The notes beneath the pieces are model-generated. The model did not search any database and was not told the origin of the DNA. It saw nothing but the letters and a program-made list of their open reading frames with translations. Source: Hydrogeniiclostridium mannosilyticum (GTDB lineage: Bacteria > Bacillota > Clostridia > Oscillospirales > Acutalibacteraceae). From it: 64,000 nucleotides of DNA. Both the position numbers and the translations under genes were made by a program. Below, piece by piece: positions 15,235-25,452 of this stretch. The DNA lies in the NCBI RefSeq assembly GCF_003268275.1, contig NZ_QLYR01000003.1:62001-126000 (forward strand), written 5' to 3'. Numbering within the stretch: the stretch's first letter is position 1; every line of letters starts with the position of its first letter.

Positions 15235-16563
15235 TCAGCCATTATCGTCCCCGCGCTCCCGAATAATAAAACGGACGGGGGTCCCCTCCAGGCCAAAGGT
15301 CTCACGAATCCGGTTTTCAATGTACCGCTGGTAAGAATAGTGGAACAATTCAGCTGAATTTACAAAGCAAATAAACGTCGGCGGCTTTGTGGTAGCCTGT
15401 GTCATATAATAAATTTTCAGCCGCCGCCCCTTATCCGTCGGCGGTTGCACACGCGCCGTCGCCTGAGCCAGCACATCGTTCAGCATCCCGGTGGTAATCC
15501 GCATAGCGTTGGAGCTGGCTACGTGGCGGACTAGCTCAAACAACCGGTCGAGCCGCTGGCCTGTACTGGCAGATATAAAGATGATCGGCGCATACGACAT
15601 GAAGGAAAAATCTGTTTCCAGTTTTTTACGAAAATCCTGCATGGTACGGCTGTCCTTCTCTATGGCATCCCATTTATTCACAGCAATGATGCAGCCCTTT
15701 CCCGCCTCATGGGCCAAGCCGGCTACCTTTGAATCCTGCTCTGTAAAACCGATTGTCGCGTCTATCATAATGACGCACACATCCGCGCGTTCAATCGCCA
15801 TCTTCGCCCGCACAATGCTGTATTTTTCCAGGGAGTCGTTAATTTTACTTTTACGGCGAATCCCTGCGGTATCAATCAACACAAACCGTCCGGAAGCATT
15901 TTCGATGCTGGTGTCAATTGCATCGCGGGTTGTTCCGGCAATATCCGAAACAATACAGCGATATTCTCCGCACACCTTATTGACCAACGAGCTCTTGCCC
16001 ACATTGGGTTTACCAATAATTGCTACACGGATAAGCTCGCCCTCTTCATCTTCTTCCGTCTCATCCGGCAGAAAATCATACACGCGGTCCAATAAATCCC
16101 CCGTTCCATGCCCATGCACAGAGGAAACCATCACAGGGTCTCCTAGCCCGAGGTTGTAAAACTCGTAATACTCCGCGGGCGGTTCCCCGACCTGATCGCA
16201 TTTATTGACACAAAGCACCACGGGGCGACCGCTTTTGAGCAGCATAGAGGCGATTTCCACATCTGTCGCCACCACGCCGGTACGAATGTCCGTTACAAAA
16301 ATAATCACATCCGCCGCATCGATGGCAAGCTGGGCCTGAACACGCATTTGAGACAGAATTACATCTCCCTCTGAAGGTTCTATCCCTCCAGTATCCACTA
16401 CGGAAATCTTTCTGCCGCGCCACTCACAGTCCCCGTAAATACGATCCCTGGTGACCCCCGGCGTGTCGTCAACAATGGACAGCCGCTGTCCAATTAATTT
16501 ATTAAACAAGGTAGATTTGCCCACATTCGGCCTACCTACCACTGCAACTACCGCCTTCGGCAC
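15235..16563 (-). CDS. der: Ribosome-assembly GTPase Der (EngA)
   Basis: A 442-residue protein with two tandem GTPase domains and a C-terminal KH-like domain, required for 50S subunit maturation. Two P-loops are seen (GRPNVGKSTLFNKL near residue 8, [13 protein letters not shown] near residue 185), each with its own DTGG/DTAG switch and NKCD/NKWD base-recognition motif. The start overlaps the end of the DUF512 gene by 32 bp, which implies translational coupling. Confidence 0.97.
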   Translation of the reverse strand: MPKAVVAVVGRPNVGKSTLFNKLIGQRLSIVDDTPGVTRDRIYGDCEWRGRKISVVDTGGIEPSEGDVILSQMRVQAQLAIDAADVIIFVTDIRTGVVATDVEIASMLLKSGRPVVLCVNKCDQVGEPPAEYYEFYNLGLGDPVMVSSVHGHGTGDLLDRVYDFLPDETEEDEEGELIRVAIIGKPNVGKSSLVNKVCGEYRCIVSDIAGTTRDAIDTSIENASGRFVLIDTAGIRRKSKINDSLEKYSIVRAKMAIERADVCVIMIDATIGFTEQDSKVAGLAHEAGKGCIIAVNKWDAIEKDSRTMQDFRKKLETDFSFMSYAPIIFISASTGQRLDRLFELVRHVASSNAMRITTGMLNDVLAQATARVQPPTDKGRRLKIYYMTQATTKPPTFICFVNSAELFHYSYQRYIENRIRETFGLEGTPVRFIIRERGDDNG

Positions 16564-17881
16564 GCCTATCCCCTCCTATAATCGCATTTAACAACTCATA
16601 GCCGTCATCCTGCACCACCTGTACAGGGATACCCAGCTCCTTTTCTACGGTTTCAACCGTTACGTCATCCAAAAAAACGTCACCCTCATACCGCAGCATG
16701 ACTCGCGGCAGAAGCAGCACATCTCCCAAGGGCCTGCCCTTTAGCTGCCGGATGATATCGCCGCCTGTTACCAGGCCGGCTACCGTAATGGTCTCGCCAA
16801 AAAATTCATTTCTAATAGCCACAACATTACACGTAAGATTATGACATTGATTTCGCAATCCGTCAAGCAATTGGTTTAAAAAAGGCTGAGCAGCCACACC
16901 GGTCGCCATTGTCACCGAACGCTGTTTTCCAGGCAGCGCTTCGTCTTCAAGCAGCAATCGCGCGTCTTCAAATTCCTGCTTGAGATTTGCAAGCAGGCCG
17001 ACGCCGTTTTCCAGTTGGTCAAACTCCCCGTAAAACTCCGCCCGGGGGATTGGCATGCCTGCTTTCAGGTAAAACTCATCCGCCGCATAGCAAATGCGTT
17101 TGCCATACCTTTTTTCTGCTGACGCCCCATAGCGTTCTGCGGTTTCAATAACTGCTTGCGCACCTTCCCGTGTGTAGGGCTTGAGCGGGTAGAGCCCCTC
17201 CCGGAAACGCGTAACCCCCAACGGCACCAAGGCAACGCTTTGCACCGCTGGATAAAGCGGCAGCAAATCGTTCAGAGAACGCTCCAATTCTGCGCCATCG
17301 TTAATGCCCGGGCACAACACAAACTGACAATTCAAGCGTATCCCGGCCTGGGCCAACCGATACAATATTTCAAGCGATTTTCCAGCAAAACGGTTGCCCA
17401 TCATTTTGCAGCGCAAATCTGGATTTGTGGTATGAACCGAAATATTGATCGGACTGATGTGCATGGCGATAATCCTGTCAACCTCACGCTCGCTCATATT
17501 GGTCAGCGTTACATAATTCCCAAACAAAAAGGAAAGGCGGGAATCGTCATCTTTGAAATAAAGACTTTCCCGCATCCCCGGCGGCAGCTGGTCTATAAAA
17601 CAGAAGATGCAGCGATTCCGGCAGGAATGCTGCCGGTCCATCAGGTAAGTGTCAAATGAAAGGCCAATAGACTGGTATTCACGCTTTACAATCCGTACTT
17701 CCCTTTCCTCTCCCGACACATTGCGCAGTAAAATTTGGAGGGTACGGTCCGTCTCATAAAACCGGTAATCCAGCACATCGAAAATCTCTTTTCCATTTAT
17801 GGAGACCAGCGTCTCGCCTTTCTTTATGCCGGCGCGCTCCGCCGCACTGTTCACATCCACCGCCGCTATTTTTACCGGCAT
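16532..17881 (-). CDS. DUF512 radical-SAM-like protein with N-terminal PDZ domain
   Basis: 449 residues. Residues ~1-70 are a PDZ-like domain (AAERAGIKKGETLVSINGKEI). A radical-SAM-type cysteine cluster follows in CRNRCIFCFIDQ, then the FLFGNYVTLTN segment and a DUF512 C-terminal domain (GVAAQPFLNQLL, VAGLVTGGDI). Function is not established; the gene is widely conserved next to der in Clostridia, so a housekeeping role in translation or RNA modification is possible. GGAAGGGGG precedes the ATG at 17881. Confidence 0.9.
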   Translation of the reverse strand: MPVKIAAVDVNSAAERAGIKKGETLVSINGKEIFDVLDYRFYETDRTLQILLRNVSGEEREVRIVKREYQSIGLSFDTYLMDRQHSCRNRCIFCFIDQLPPGMRESLYFKDDDSRLSFLFGNYVTLTNMSEREVDRIIAMHISPINISVHTTNPDLRCKMMGNRFAGKSLEILYRLAQAGIRLNCQFVLCPGINDGAELERSLNDLLPLYPAVQSVALVPLGVTRFREGLYPLKPYTREGAQAVIETAERYGASAEKRYGKRICYAADEFYLKAGMPIPRAEFYGEFDQLENGVGLLANLKQEFEDARLLLEDEALPGKQRSVTMATGVAAQPFLNQLLDGLRNQCHNLTCNVVAIRNEFFGETITVAGLVTGGDIIRQLKGRPLGDVLLLPRVMLRYEGDVFLDDVTVETVEKELGIPVQVVQDDGYELLNAIIGGDRRAEGGSCSGR

Positions 17882-17987
17882 ACAAAATCCCCCTTCCTTT
17901 GGAGCTCGGCATACAAAAATAGAGAAGGATTTCTCCTTCTCTACCTGAAAGAAACCAAAGTAAAGATGAAAACAATCAAATAATTAC

Positions 17988-18170
17988 TTAAGCGTCCTTC
18001 TTGATTACTTCTCTGCCGTTGTAATACCCACACGCGGCGCAAACCTTATGAGGAGCTTTAAACTCACCGCATTTTGGGCATCTCATCAGCGCAGGAGCAT
18101 TCAACTTCCAAACATTGGAACGTCTCTTATTCTTTCTAGCACTAGAAACTTTTGACTTTGGTACCGCCAT
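17988..18170 (-). CDS. rpmF: Ribosomal protein bL32
   Basis: 60 residues from the ATG at 18170 (AGGAGG 8 nt upstream; an ATG three codons earlier lacks a site). Classic MAVPKSKVSSARKNKRRSN start and a four-cysteine zinc ribbon (MRCPKCGEF, KVCAACGYY), so this is the zinc-binding C+ form rather than the zinc-independent paralogue. It follows yceD by 28 bp, the usual pairing. Confidence 0.98.
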   Translation of the reverse strand: MAVPKSKVSSARKNKRRSNVWKLNAPALMRCPKCGEFKAPHKVCAACGYYNGREVIKKDA

Positions 18171-18198
18171 TTTCAGCACCTCCTTATATTATCAGAAC

Positions 18199-18696
18199 TT
18201 AATCTATCAGCTTTTTAAGAACCTCCAGACGGGGATCGAGCGAGTGCTTCACGCACTGACAAGGCCCATCGTTCAGATCTTTGCCGCAGGTTGGACAAAG
18301 CCCTTTACAATCATCTGTACAAAGGAACTTTGTAGGCAAGTCCAGCAAAATGTCATCTCTCAGCAAGGCATCCAAATCAAAAGGATCCTTGTCTGCCAGG
18401 ATGTATACCTCCTCATCATCCTCACCTTCCAGGAAAGGAACCAGAGTATGCTGGAAGCTGCGCCTGATTTTTTGACGGATCTCCCGGTTACAGCGGTCGC
18501 AAGGCATGATAAAATTATATTCAACGCCAGCGGTTAAATAAGCACACGCGTTTCCCTGCCGGACTTCACCTTTAATAATAACAGGAGAAACAAAAGGAAA
18601 AACCGTGTTGACTGTCACCGTGCTCAAATCCATTTCATACTCAAAGGGTAGCCGGCTTTCTTCCCCCTGAAAGAGCTTTTTCAACTCCAGTAGCAT
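18199..18696 (-). CDS. yceD: YceD/DUF177 family protein
   Basis: 165 residues; the family is linked to 23S rRNA accumulation and 50S assembly and almost always precedes rpmF. The paired CDRCNREI and CPTCGKDLNDGPCQC motifs suggest metal binding. An acidic central stretch (EGEDDEEVYILADKD) is present. Confidence 0.92.
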   Translation of the reverse strand: MLLELKKLFQGEESRLPFEYEMDLSTVTVNTVFPFVSPVIIKGEVRQGNACAYLTAGVEYNFIMPCDRCNREIRQKIRRSFQHTLVPFLEGEDDEEVYILADKDPFDLDALLRDDILLDLPTKFLCTDDCKGLCPTCGKDLNDGPCQCVKHSLDPRLEVLKKLID

Positions 18697-18784
18697 AGCT
18701 GCACCTCTTTGCCACGTTTATTAATTATATCTTTTCTTCCGGCCTTTGTCAAGCAAAATCCTGCCAAATCCTGCAAACACTGCT

Positions 18785-18816
18785 AAGAAAACGGCACCGC
18801 CAAAATAGGCAGTGCC
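18785..18816 (-). terminator. Terminator after the P-loop protein gene
   Basis: GGCACCGCC (18793-18801) pairs with GGCAGTGCC (18808-18816), and a T-rich run follows on the minus strand. Confidence 0.7.
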
Positions 18817-18842
18817 ATTTTTGCGTTGAATCAAGCAAAAAG

Positions 18843-19259
18843 TCAAACGCTCTCTGCAAATTTAGCAATAGCTTCCGGCAGATCAGCCGCATCAGCCGAA
18901 ACCAGCAGGGTAATCTTTGTGTCTGTCTTATTGGAAAGCGTATCCATCTTCTCGGCAAACCCCTCAAAGACATTCATATCGCTGCCAATAATTTTCAGTG
19001 TAGAATCCACCAGAATATCCGTCACATCATAGTTAGCAGCACAAATTCCGCTGATAAAGCCAACCAAAGCATCTACCCCTTGAATATCGTAGCTTTCCGT
19101 ATCGATCAGTCGGGCTTCGTGCGTAATATCATAGGTCAGCTTTGTGCCTTTTTCAATAACAATGACGTTGCCATTGGAATGTTCAACCGCGGCGTTGGTG
19201 CGTTCAATTAACTTCTTGGTTTTACCGGATCCTTTTTTTCCTACAATCAGAGTAATCAT
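18843..19259 (-). CDS. Small P-loop ATP-binding protein
   Basis: 138 residues beginning with MITLIVGKKGSGKTKKLIERTN, a clear Walker A. A DILVDSTLKI segment looks like Walker B, and no sensor or effector domain is seen. Similar short proteins are found in many Clostridia and are often loosely called PilT-like; I do not know a proven role. It lies between pgi and the yceD-rpmF genes and has its own terminator. Confidence 0.75.
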   Translation of the reverse strand: MITLIVGKKGSGKTKKLIERTNAAVEHSNGNVIVIEKGTKLTYDITHEARLIDTESYDIQGVDALVGFISGICAANYDVTDILVDSTLKIIGSDMNVFEGFAEKMDTLSNKTDTKITLLVSADAADLPEAIAKFAESV

Positions 19260-19313
19260 TTCGGTACTCCCCCTATTTTATATATTTTCCGCAGTGCGGA
19301 AGGGATTACTAAA

Positions 19314-20654
19314 TCAGCGATGCAGCCTGGCCTCCAGGGCCTCCTTCTGCTCCTCATAGCCGGGTTTTCCCAACAGCGCGAACATATTCTTTTTATAGCT
19401 CTCTACGCCGGGTTGGTCAAAGGGATTGACGCCGAGCAGGTAGCCCGATATTGCACAGGCTTTTTCAAAGAAATAAATGAGGTAGCCGAGGCTCTCCTCC
19501 GAAAAATCCCGGACATGCAGCACCAGGTTGGGCACTCCTCCGTCCGTATGGGCCAGGACCGTCCCCTCAAAAGCCTTTTCGTTGATATAGGCCATCGATT
19601 TTCCGGCAAGAAAATTGAGGCCATCCACATTTTCAGCATCGCTTTCCAGGCAAATTTCCTGTTTGACCGCATCAAACAGCACTACGGTCTCAAATAAGGA
19701 ACGGCGGCCCTGCTGAATATATTGCCCCATCGAGTGCAGATCAGTGGAAAAAATCACAGAGGCAGGGAACAACCCCTTCCCGTCTTTTCCCTCACTCTCG
19801 CCGAAAAGCTGCTTCCACCACTCGCACATTAAGGTGTAACAGGGCTCATAGCTGGCCAAAACCTCGATTTCTTTCCCCTTGCGGTATAAAATATTGCGCA
19901 AGGCTGCATAGCGGTAGCAGTCATTTTTCTCCAAATCCGGGCAGCTGAGTTCTTCACGCGCCTTGGCCGCGCCCTGCATCAACCGGCCAATATCCGCTCC
20001 GCTCACCGCAATTGGCAAAAGGCCCACCGCCGTCAAAACAGAATACCTGCCGCCGACATCGTCCGGCACCACAAAGGTTTCATAGCCTTCCTTGTCCGCC
20101 AGCTGTTTCAGCGTCCCCTTCGCACGGTCCGTCGTACAGTAAATCCGTTTTGCCGCGCCCTCTTTTCCGTACTTTTTCTCCAGCAGGCCGCGAAACACCC
20201 GGAATGCAATTGCAGGCTCCGTTGTTGTGCCCGACTTGGAGATCATGTTAATGGAGACCTCCTTGCCCTCACAGAGTTGAAGCAGCTCTGCCAGCGCACT
20301 GGAGCTGATGCTGTTGCCCGTAAAATAAATATCGGGCGTTTTTTTCGGCAAGGCATTATAGTTCGGCGATTTTATAAACTCAATCGCCGCCCTGGCCCCT
20401 AAATAAGAACCACCGATTCCTATTACAATAAAAACGTCCGTATCTGATTTTATTTTAGCCGCCGCAGCTTTAATTCGCTGAAATTCTTCTTTATCGTAAT
20501 TGGCCGGAAGATCCACCCAACCGATAAAGCCGTTTCCCAATCCCGTCCCTTCGTGAAGAGCGCGGTGGGCACATTCAACCTGCGGAGCAATGGCCTTATA
20601 CTCTTCCGCACAGACAAAACCCGCTAAATGCTGGGTATCCAAGCGAAGCGTCAT
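19314..20654 (-). CDS. pgi: Glucose-6-phosphate isomerase
   Basis: 446 residues from the ATG at 20654 (GGGGG 7 nt upstream; an earlier ATG 7 codons away lacks spacing). Interconverts glucose-6-phosphate and fructose-6-phosphate. Both sugar-isomerase domains are present: [13 protein letters not shown], the [11 protein letters not shown] phosphate-binding loop, and a [15 protein letters not shown]-terminal signature. Length fits the short Firmicutes form. Confidence 0.96.
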   Translation of the reverse strand: MTLRLDTQHLAGFVCAEEYKAIAPQVECAHRALHEGTGLGNGFIGWVDLPANYDKEEFQRIKAAAAKIKSDTDVFIVIGIGGSYLGARAAIEFIKSPNYNALPKKTPDIYFTGNSISSSALAELLQLCEGKEVSINMISKSGTTTEPAIAFRVFRGLLEKKYGKEGAAKRIYCTTDRAKGTLKQLADKEGYETFVVPDDVGGRYSVLTAVGLLPIAVSGADIGRLMQGAAKAREELSCPDLEKNDCYRYAALRNILYRKGKEIEVLASYEPCYTLMCEWWKQLFGESEGKDGKGLFPASVIFSTDLHSMGQYIQQGRRSLFETVVLFDAVKQEICLESDAENVDGLNFLAGKSMAYINEKAFEGTVLAHTDGGVPNLVLHVRDFSEESLGYLIYFFEKACAISGYLLGVNPFDQPGVESYKKNMFALLGKPGYEEQKEALEARLHR

Positions 20655-20754
20655 ACCATTTCCCCCTTTTATCATCTTTGATATAGTTATATTTTACAAT
20701 AGATAGCATGATTTTTCAAGGACATCTTCAGTTATTTTACTTTTCGGAAAAAAT

Positions 20755-21900
20755 TCAGCAGCGCAGTAAAGTCTGAAGCAGCAGCCAGAAGCAGCTGCCA
20801 AAAGTAATTTCATCGACGCTGGATTTCGCCTTGATCGGCGTCTCTCCCAGCTGCTCGCCGTCCAGGCTATAGGTTATCTTGCCTAACTGCTGGCCCTCTT
20901 CCACGGGCGCCGGCACCTTTTCCGCCAAGCTGACCTCTGAGGCCACATCCCCCTCCCGGCCCTTTGGCACGACAAAGCTACCCGACTCCCCGGCAACTGT
21001 ATCCACAAGGTCAAACATCCCGTTCTCAACCGCTACCGTGCCAAGCTGGTCGGTTGGCAAAGCCGGCGTGGTTACCGCCCAATTGGCAAAGCCAAAATCC
21101 AGCAATGTGGCTGCGGCATTAAAGCGGTCCTGGGTAGTCGTACTGCCCAGCGTAACCGCTACCAGGGAGATGCCGTCGCGCTCCGCCGTCGCGCTGACAC
21201 AACTGCCCGCCTGCCCGGTGGTACCCGTTTTCAGCCCGGTAATTCCCCTATATGATTTTAAAAGCTTATTCGTGTTGACCAGCTGCGTCTTTCCCTCACG
21301 CAAATAATCGATCCAGGTCTGGGAATAATCAAAAATTTTCCGGTGCTTAATCAGCTCTCTGGACATCACGGCAACATCATATGCACTGGAAACATGCCCA
21401 TCCTCATCTAGGCCGTTGCAGTTTTTAAAAACCGTCTCCTTCATCCCCAATTCAGCCGCACGGTCATTCATCATCTGAATAAAACTTTCCTCACTACCGG
21501 CGACATGCTCTGCCAGAGCAACCGCCGCATCGTTGGCACTGGCGATTACAGTGGCTTTCAACAGCTCGTCAACCGTCATGGTTTCTCCCGGCTCCAGCCA
21601 AATATCCGACCCTCCCATGGAAGAGGCGTGCTCACTGGCTGAAACCACGTCATCCAGGGAAATTTTACCAGAATCAATCGCCTCCATCACCAACAAAAGA
21701 GTCATGACCTTCGTTATGGAAGCAATCGCGCGCTGCTCATGGGCATTTTTCTCATATAGGATTTTTCCTGTGCCCGCCTCCATCAAGACCGCTGAAGGGG
21801 CTTTTACCTCTTCATCCGCCATAGCCGATACCGGCCTAGGGGCCTGTGCCACGAGCAGGACGGCAGCCAGCGCCACCGCGGCAATTTTACGGAGCTTCAT
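20755..21900 (-). CDS. D-alanyl-D-alanine carboxypeptidase (DacF/PBP5 family)
   Basis: A 381-residue exported penicillin-binding protein that trims the terminal D-Ala of peptidoglycan stem peptides. A signal peptide (residues 1-27) is followed by the catalytic motifs S62-xx-K65 (SITK), SAND near residue 120, and KTG near 214. A C-terminal beta domain follows. The last 15 residues (FGSCFWLLLQTLLRC) are hydrophobic and should act as the membrane-anchoring helix; two cysteines in it are unusual. No sporulation neighbours are seen, so a specific role cannot be assigned. Confidence 0.94.
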   Translation of the reverse strand: MKLRKIAAVALAAVLLVAQAPRPVSAMADEEVKAPSAVLMEAGTGKILYEKNAHEQRAIASITKVMTLLLVMEAIDSGKISLDDVVSASEHASSMGGSDIWLEPGETMTVDELLKATVIASANDAAVALAEHVAGSEESFIQMMNDRAAELGMKETVFKNCNGLDEDGHVSSAYDVAVMSRELIKHRKIFDYSQTWIDYLREGKTQLVNTNKLLKSYRGITGLKTGTTGQAGSCVSATAERDGISLVAVTLGSTTTQDRFNAAATLLDFGFANWAVTTPALPTDQLGTVAVENGMFDLVDTVAGESGSFVVPKGREGDVASEVSLAEKVPAPVEEGQQLGKITYSLDGEQLGETPIKAKSSVDEITFGSCFWLLLQTLLRC

Positions 21901-22033
21901 ACATCAAACACCTCTCAACTTACATAGATCGCCGCCCGCCAAAAAGGAGACGCGGCATTCATACAGCCCTGTACAGTAAATCTATGCAAAAAGAGAACCG
22001 GATATCACCGGGAAAGTAAACTGTGCCGGTTTG

Positions 22034-22792
22034 CTAGATTCGCACGGAGATTTGATTTTCCCTCAGATATTGTTTCAGCTGCGGAATGGAGATTTCTCCG
22101 AAGTGAAACAAGGAAGCCGCCAGCACCGCGTCTGCCCTGCCCTCCGTAAAGGCCTTCAGAAAATGCTCCAGCTTGCCGGCGCCGCCGGAGGCAATAACCG
22201 GTATGCCTACACGCTCAGACACTTGTCTTGTGAGCTCCAGGTCATAGCCTGTTTTCTGTCCGTCGCAATCCATACTGGTAAGCAGGATTTCCCCGGCGCC
22301 GAGGCGCTCCGCCTCCTGTGCCCAAAGAAGAGCATCCTTCCCTGTGTCGATTCTGCCGCCGTTCAAATAGACAGTCCAGCCCCCCTCGGGCCTTCTTTTG
22401 GCATCAATAGCGCAAACCACGCACTGGCTGCCGAATTTTTCAGCGGCCGCCGAGATCAGCTGCGGATTTTTCAGCGCCGCTGAATTGACGGAGACCTTAT
22501 CCGCGCCCGCGCGCAGCAGTGTAGAAAAATCCTCTACCGCACGGATACCGCCGCCCACTGTAAAAGGGATGAAGATATGCCTGGCGATTTCCTCAACGAT
22601 TTGCACCATGGTTCCCCGGCCCTGATGCGAGGCCGTAATGTCTAAGAAAGTCAGTTCGTCCGCGCCCTGCCGGTCGTAAGCAACGGCTGTTTCAACCGGG
22701 TCGCCGGCATCACGGAGGTTGACAAAGCTTGTTCCCTTTACCACCCTTCCATTATTGACGTCCAGGCACGGTATTATCCTCTTGGCAAACAT
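22034..22792 (-). CDS. hisF: Imidazole glycerol phosphate synthase cyclase subunit
   Basis: A 252-residue (beta/alpha)8 barrel that uses ammonia from HisH to make imidazole glycerol phosphate and AICAR in histidine synthesis. Catalytic aspartates are in [12 protein letters not shown] (D11) and CAIDAKR, with phosphate-binding loops GGGIRA and ASGGAG. It starts 3 bp after the hisH stop. No other his gene is in the window. Confidence 0.97.
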   Translation of the reverse strand: MFAKRIIPCLDVNNGRVVKGTSFVNLRDAGDPVETAVAYDRQGADELTFLDITASHQGRGTMVQIVEEIARHIFIPFTVGGGIRAVEDFSTLLRAGADKVSVNSAALKNPQLISAAAEKFGSQCVVCAIDAKRRPEGGWTVYLNGGRIDTGKDALLWAQEAERLGAGEILLTSMDCDGQKTGYDLELTRQVSERVGIPVIASGGAGKLEHFLKAFTEGRADAVLAASLFHFGEISIPQLKQYLRENQISVRI

Positions 22793-22795
22793 TCC

Positions 22796-23416
22796 TCAAG
22801 CCTCCTCCTTTACAACAGCCATAAAATTCCGCAGCATCTGCAACCCCACACGGCCGCTTTTTTCCGGGTGGAACTGGGTGGCAAAAGCGTTGCCACGCTG
22901 GATCGCCGCGTCGATTTTCACTCCATATTCCGTTTGAGCCGACACCAACTGCCGCTCTTCAGCCTTTAAATAATAGGAATGCACAAAATAAACATAGGGG
23001 TTTTCCTGCAACCCTTTAAAAATGCCGTCTGTCCGCTTTAGTTCAAGGGAGTTCCAGCCCATATGCGGCACCTTCAGGCCATTCTCCGCCGGTATTCTGC
23101 AAATTCTTCCTTTAAATGCGCCCAAGCCCTTCACATGCCCAAACTCCTCGCTTTCCTCAAAAAGAAGCTGAAGCCCGAGGCAAATCCCCAGAAAAGGCCT
23201 TCCTGAAGCAATATAGTCCCGAATCGGCTGTGCCATTCCTCCGGCCTCCAGGCTATGCATGGCATCCCGGAATGCGCCGACGCCCGGCAGTACCAGGGCC
23301 TCAGCCGAAGCGATTTCAGTCCCGCTTGAAGCCAGCCGTACCGGCGCTCCAATATATTGAAAAGCCTTTTCCACACTCTGTAAATTTCCGGCGCCGTAAT
23401 CCACAATTGTAATCAT
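22796..23416 (-). CDS. hisH: Imidazole glycerol phosphate synthase glutaminase subunit
   Basis: 206 residues from the ATG at 23416 (GAGGAG upstream; a TTG two codons earlier is less likely). Class I glutamine amidotransferase with nucleophile C79 (FLGICLGLQLL) and catalytic His/Glu in QFHPEKS. It forms a complex with HisF, encoded immediately downstream. Confidence 0.96.
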   Translation of the reverse strand: MITIVDYGAGNLQSVEKAFQYIGAPVRLASSGTEIASAEALVLPGVGAFRDAMHSLEAGGMAQPIRDYIASGRPFLGICLGLQLLFEESEEFGHVKGLGAFKGRICRIPAENGLKVPHMGWNSLELKRTDGIFKGLQENPYVYFVHSYYLKAEERQLVSAQTEYGVKIDAAIQRGNAFATQFHPEKSGRVGLQMLRNFMAVVKEEA

Positions 23417-23597
23417 GCACAAATCTCCTCTTTTCCCTTCGGAATAGGATTATTTTAACACAGTGATGAGGGATTGGCAAACGCTTTGGCCGAAATATTC
23501 AGAAGCATTCCCCATATGCAGCGTGTTCCCGCCGCCAACCTGTTGATCGGGCATAAAACGGACTGCACCGCGAGTATAACTGAAGCGTGCTAATTCA

Positions 23598-23626
23598 TTG
23601 ACATATTACCCGCGGTATAGTAAAAT
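23598..23626 (+). promoter_or_regulatory. mntP promoter
   Basis: TTGACA (23598-23603), 17 bp, TAAAAT (23621-23626). The leader is about 55 nt. I looked for a yybP-ykoY manganese riboswitch and saw none; the short leader leaves no room for one. Confidence 0.7.
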
Positions 23627-23686
23627 TTAAAGAATGCTTTTTTATATTGCGGTAAAATAAAATCTTTGATTTAGGAGCGGAACAGC

Positions 23687-24280
23687 ATGGATTATGTTGC
23701 ATTGGTCGGGATTGCGGTAGGCCTCTCAATGGATGCGTTCGCCGTTTGCATTACCAACGGCGCCCTCTGTAAAAAGGTTAGGTTTTCCTTCGCTTTAAAA
23801 ATGGCGCTCAGCTTTGGTCTGTTTCAGGCCCTGATGCCGACAATCGGCTGGCTTATCGGCAAAGCCGGCGAAAGCTTTATCAGCTCTGTTGACCATTGGG
23901 TCGCTTTGATCCTTCTGTGCTTTATCGGCGGACAGATGATAGTCGAATCCCTCAAAAACAGAAAAGAGCCCTCTTGCGACGAGGGCCCTGCACGCGAAGG
24001 CCTTTCTTTTAAGACCCTGATGCTGCTTTCATTAGCCACCAGCATCGATGCGCTGGCTACCGGTATTATTCTGCCGTCCGCCGTACAGGCTTCAACAGTG
24101 GTCCTGATGCTGCTGGCGGTCGCTCTCATCGGTCTGATTACCTTTGTTATCTGTATTGCCGGCGTTTATATTGGCAAAAAATTTGGCGTTCTTCTTTCGG
24201 AAAAAGCGCAAATTGCAGGTGGAATTGTGTTGATCCTCATCGGCCTGAAGATTTTTATTGAGCATATGTTTCTGCAATAG
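23687..24280 (+). CDS. mntP: Manganese efflux pump MntP
   Basis: A 197-residue membrane protein with six predicted helices, exporting Mn2+. The family features GLSMDAFAVCITNG and the matching SLATSIDALATGI repeat carry the conserved aspartates in membrane helices. GGAG precedes the ATG. The 3' end overlaps the convergent WYL regulator by 26 bp. Confidence 0.93.
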   Translation: MDYVALVGIAVGLSMDAFAVCITNGALCKKVRFSFALKMALSFGLFQALMPTIGWLIGKAGESFISSVDHWVALILLCFIGGQMIVESLKNRKEPSCDEGPAREGLSFKTLMLLSLATSIDALATGIILPSAVQASTVVLMLLAVALIGLITFVICIAGVYIGKKFGVLLSEKAQIAGGIVLILIGLKIFIEHMFLQ

Positions 24281-25286
24281 GCGCCCCTTGATCATACGCC
24301 TTTTTCACCCTTTGCGACCGTTCAAGGATTGCCTTTCTCAGGGAAAGCGGGCTGAGCACTAATATCCGGGGGCCAAATTGTGCCAACCATTCTAAAAGCC
24401 CTTCACTGCTGTTTACACTGACCAACACGGTAAAAGTATTTTTCCTACAGCAAACAAACTCCATACGCCCACCGAAATGGTCCAGCAACGGCTCCAACAG
24501 GCTTTTATCACAGCAGAGCTTTACCAGCAGGGGCGTTCCGTTGTACATATTGATAGAACGCCGCGTGTAATCCTCGACATCAAAAAAGTCCTTATATGGG
24601 CTGACTTCTGAGAAGTCGCGCGCGTCCTGATCCATAATTCTTACGCTTCGTATTCTATCCACGCGATAATTACTGACGTTGTTATACTTTTCATAATTTC
24701 CCGCTAAATAATATTTATCGTTCAGCCAAATGAGTGCATAGGGGCTTAAAAGGAAGGTCCGTCCTGTGTCCAGTCCCGCCCGCTTGCCGTCGTATAGCTT
24801 ATGGTGGTAACAAAACCGAATCTTTTTCTTTTGGCAGATAGCGCGGTGAATCAAATCAATATAATGAAACAGCTCATTATTATCTGATTTTCCCCGCCCG
24901 CTTTTGCAAAGCTGTTCCTCAATGTCCCGTGCTTGGTAGCAGCTCAGCTGACAGCCCAGCTTTTTTACCAACTCCTGCGCTTTGGCGGCGCTGATGGACG
25001 GTGTCGACAGAATAGCATCCATCAAAATACGAATTTCAGCCAAATCGAACATCCGCGTTTCTAGGTAAAATCCGCGCTGTGAACCGGTTGCCTTGACAAC
25101 GGCAAAGCCCGCTTCCCTCAGTAGGGAGATGTCCCGGTAAATTGATTTTCTTTCACTGGAAACCCCTTGCTTTTGCAAAAGCATACAGAGCTCCTCACCG
25201 CTGACCGGATGTTCCTTGTCGGAATAATACCATAAGATTTTTAAAAGCTCCAATATTTTTTCTTTACTGCTAGTTTTCAAGCCCAA
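24255..25286 (-). CDS. WYL-domain HTH regulator
   Basis: 343 residues. An N-terminal DeoR/HTH_11-like winged helix (residues ~5-70, RKSIYRDISLLREAGF) is followed by a WYL ligand-sensing domain (KIRFCYHHK, LSPYALIWLNDKYYLAGNY) and a WCX C-terminal extension. These regulators sense nucleic-acid or nucleotide ligands in some systems, including DNA-damage and phage-defence contexts. No defence genes are seen here, so the targets are unknown. Convergent with mntP. Confidence 0.88.
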   Translation of the reverse strand: MGLKTSSKEKILELLKILWYYSDKEHPVSGEELCMLLQKQGVSSERKSIYRDISLLREAGFAVVKATGSQRGFYLETRMFDLAEIRILMDAILSTPSISAAKAQELVKKLGCQLSCYQARDIEEQLCKSGRGKSDNNELFHYIDLIHRAICQKKKIRFCYHHKLYDGKRAGLDTGRTFLLSPYALIWLNDKYYLAGNYEKYNNVSNYRVDRIRSVRIMDQDARDFSEVSPYKDFFDVEDYTRRSINMYNGTPLLVKLCCDKSLLEPLLDHFGGRMEFVCCRKNTFTVLVSVNSSEGLLEWLAQFGPRILVLSPLSLRKAILERSQRVKKAYDQGAPIAETYAQ

Positions 25287-25452
25287 CGTGAAGCAACCCC
25301 ACTATAATAAATATATATTTTTTTGAATATATCATAATTAAACTGAATTTTCCAGCTATTAGACGTGAACATTTCATACATTTTATTATATGTCAAATTG
25401 AACTTTCATGCAACTAACGGCAAAGTCTTGTTTACCAGGAAGGAGGATCTCT

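Noticed and set aside
23440-23686. yybP-ykoY manganese riboswitch upstream of mntP
   Set aside because: The promoter is only about 90 bp before the gene and the conserved aptamer blocks are absent.
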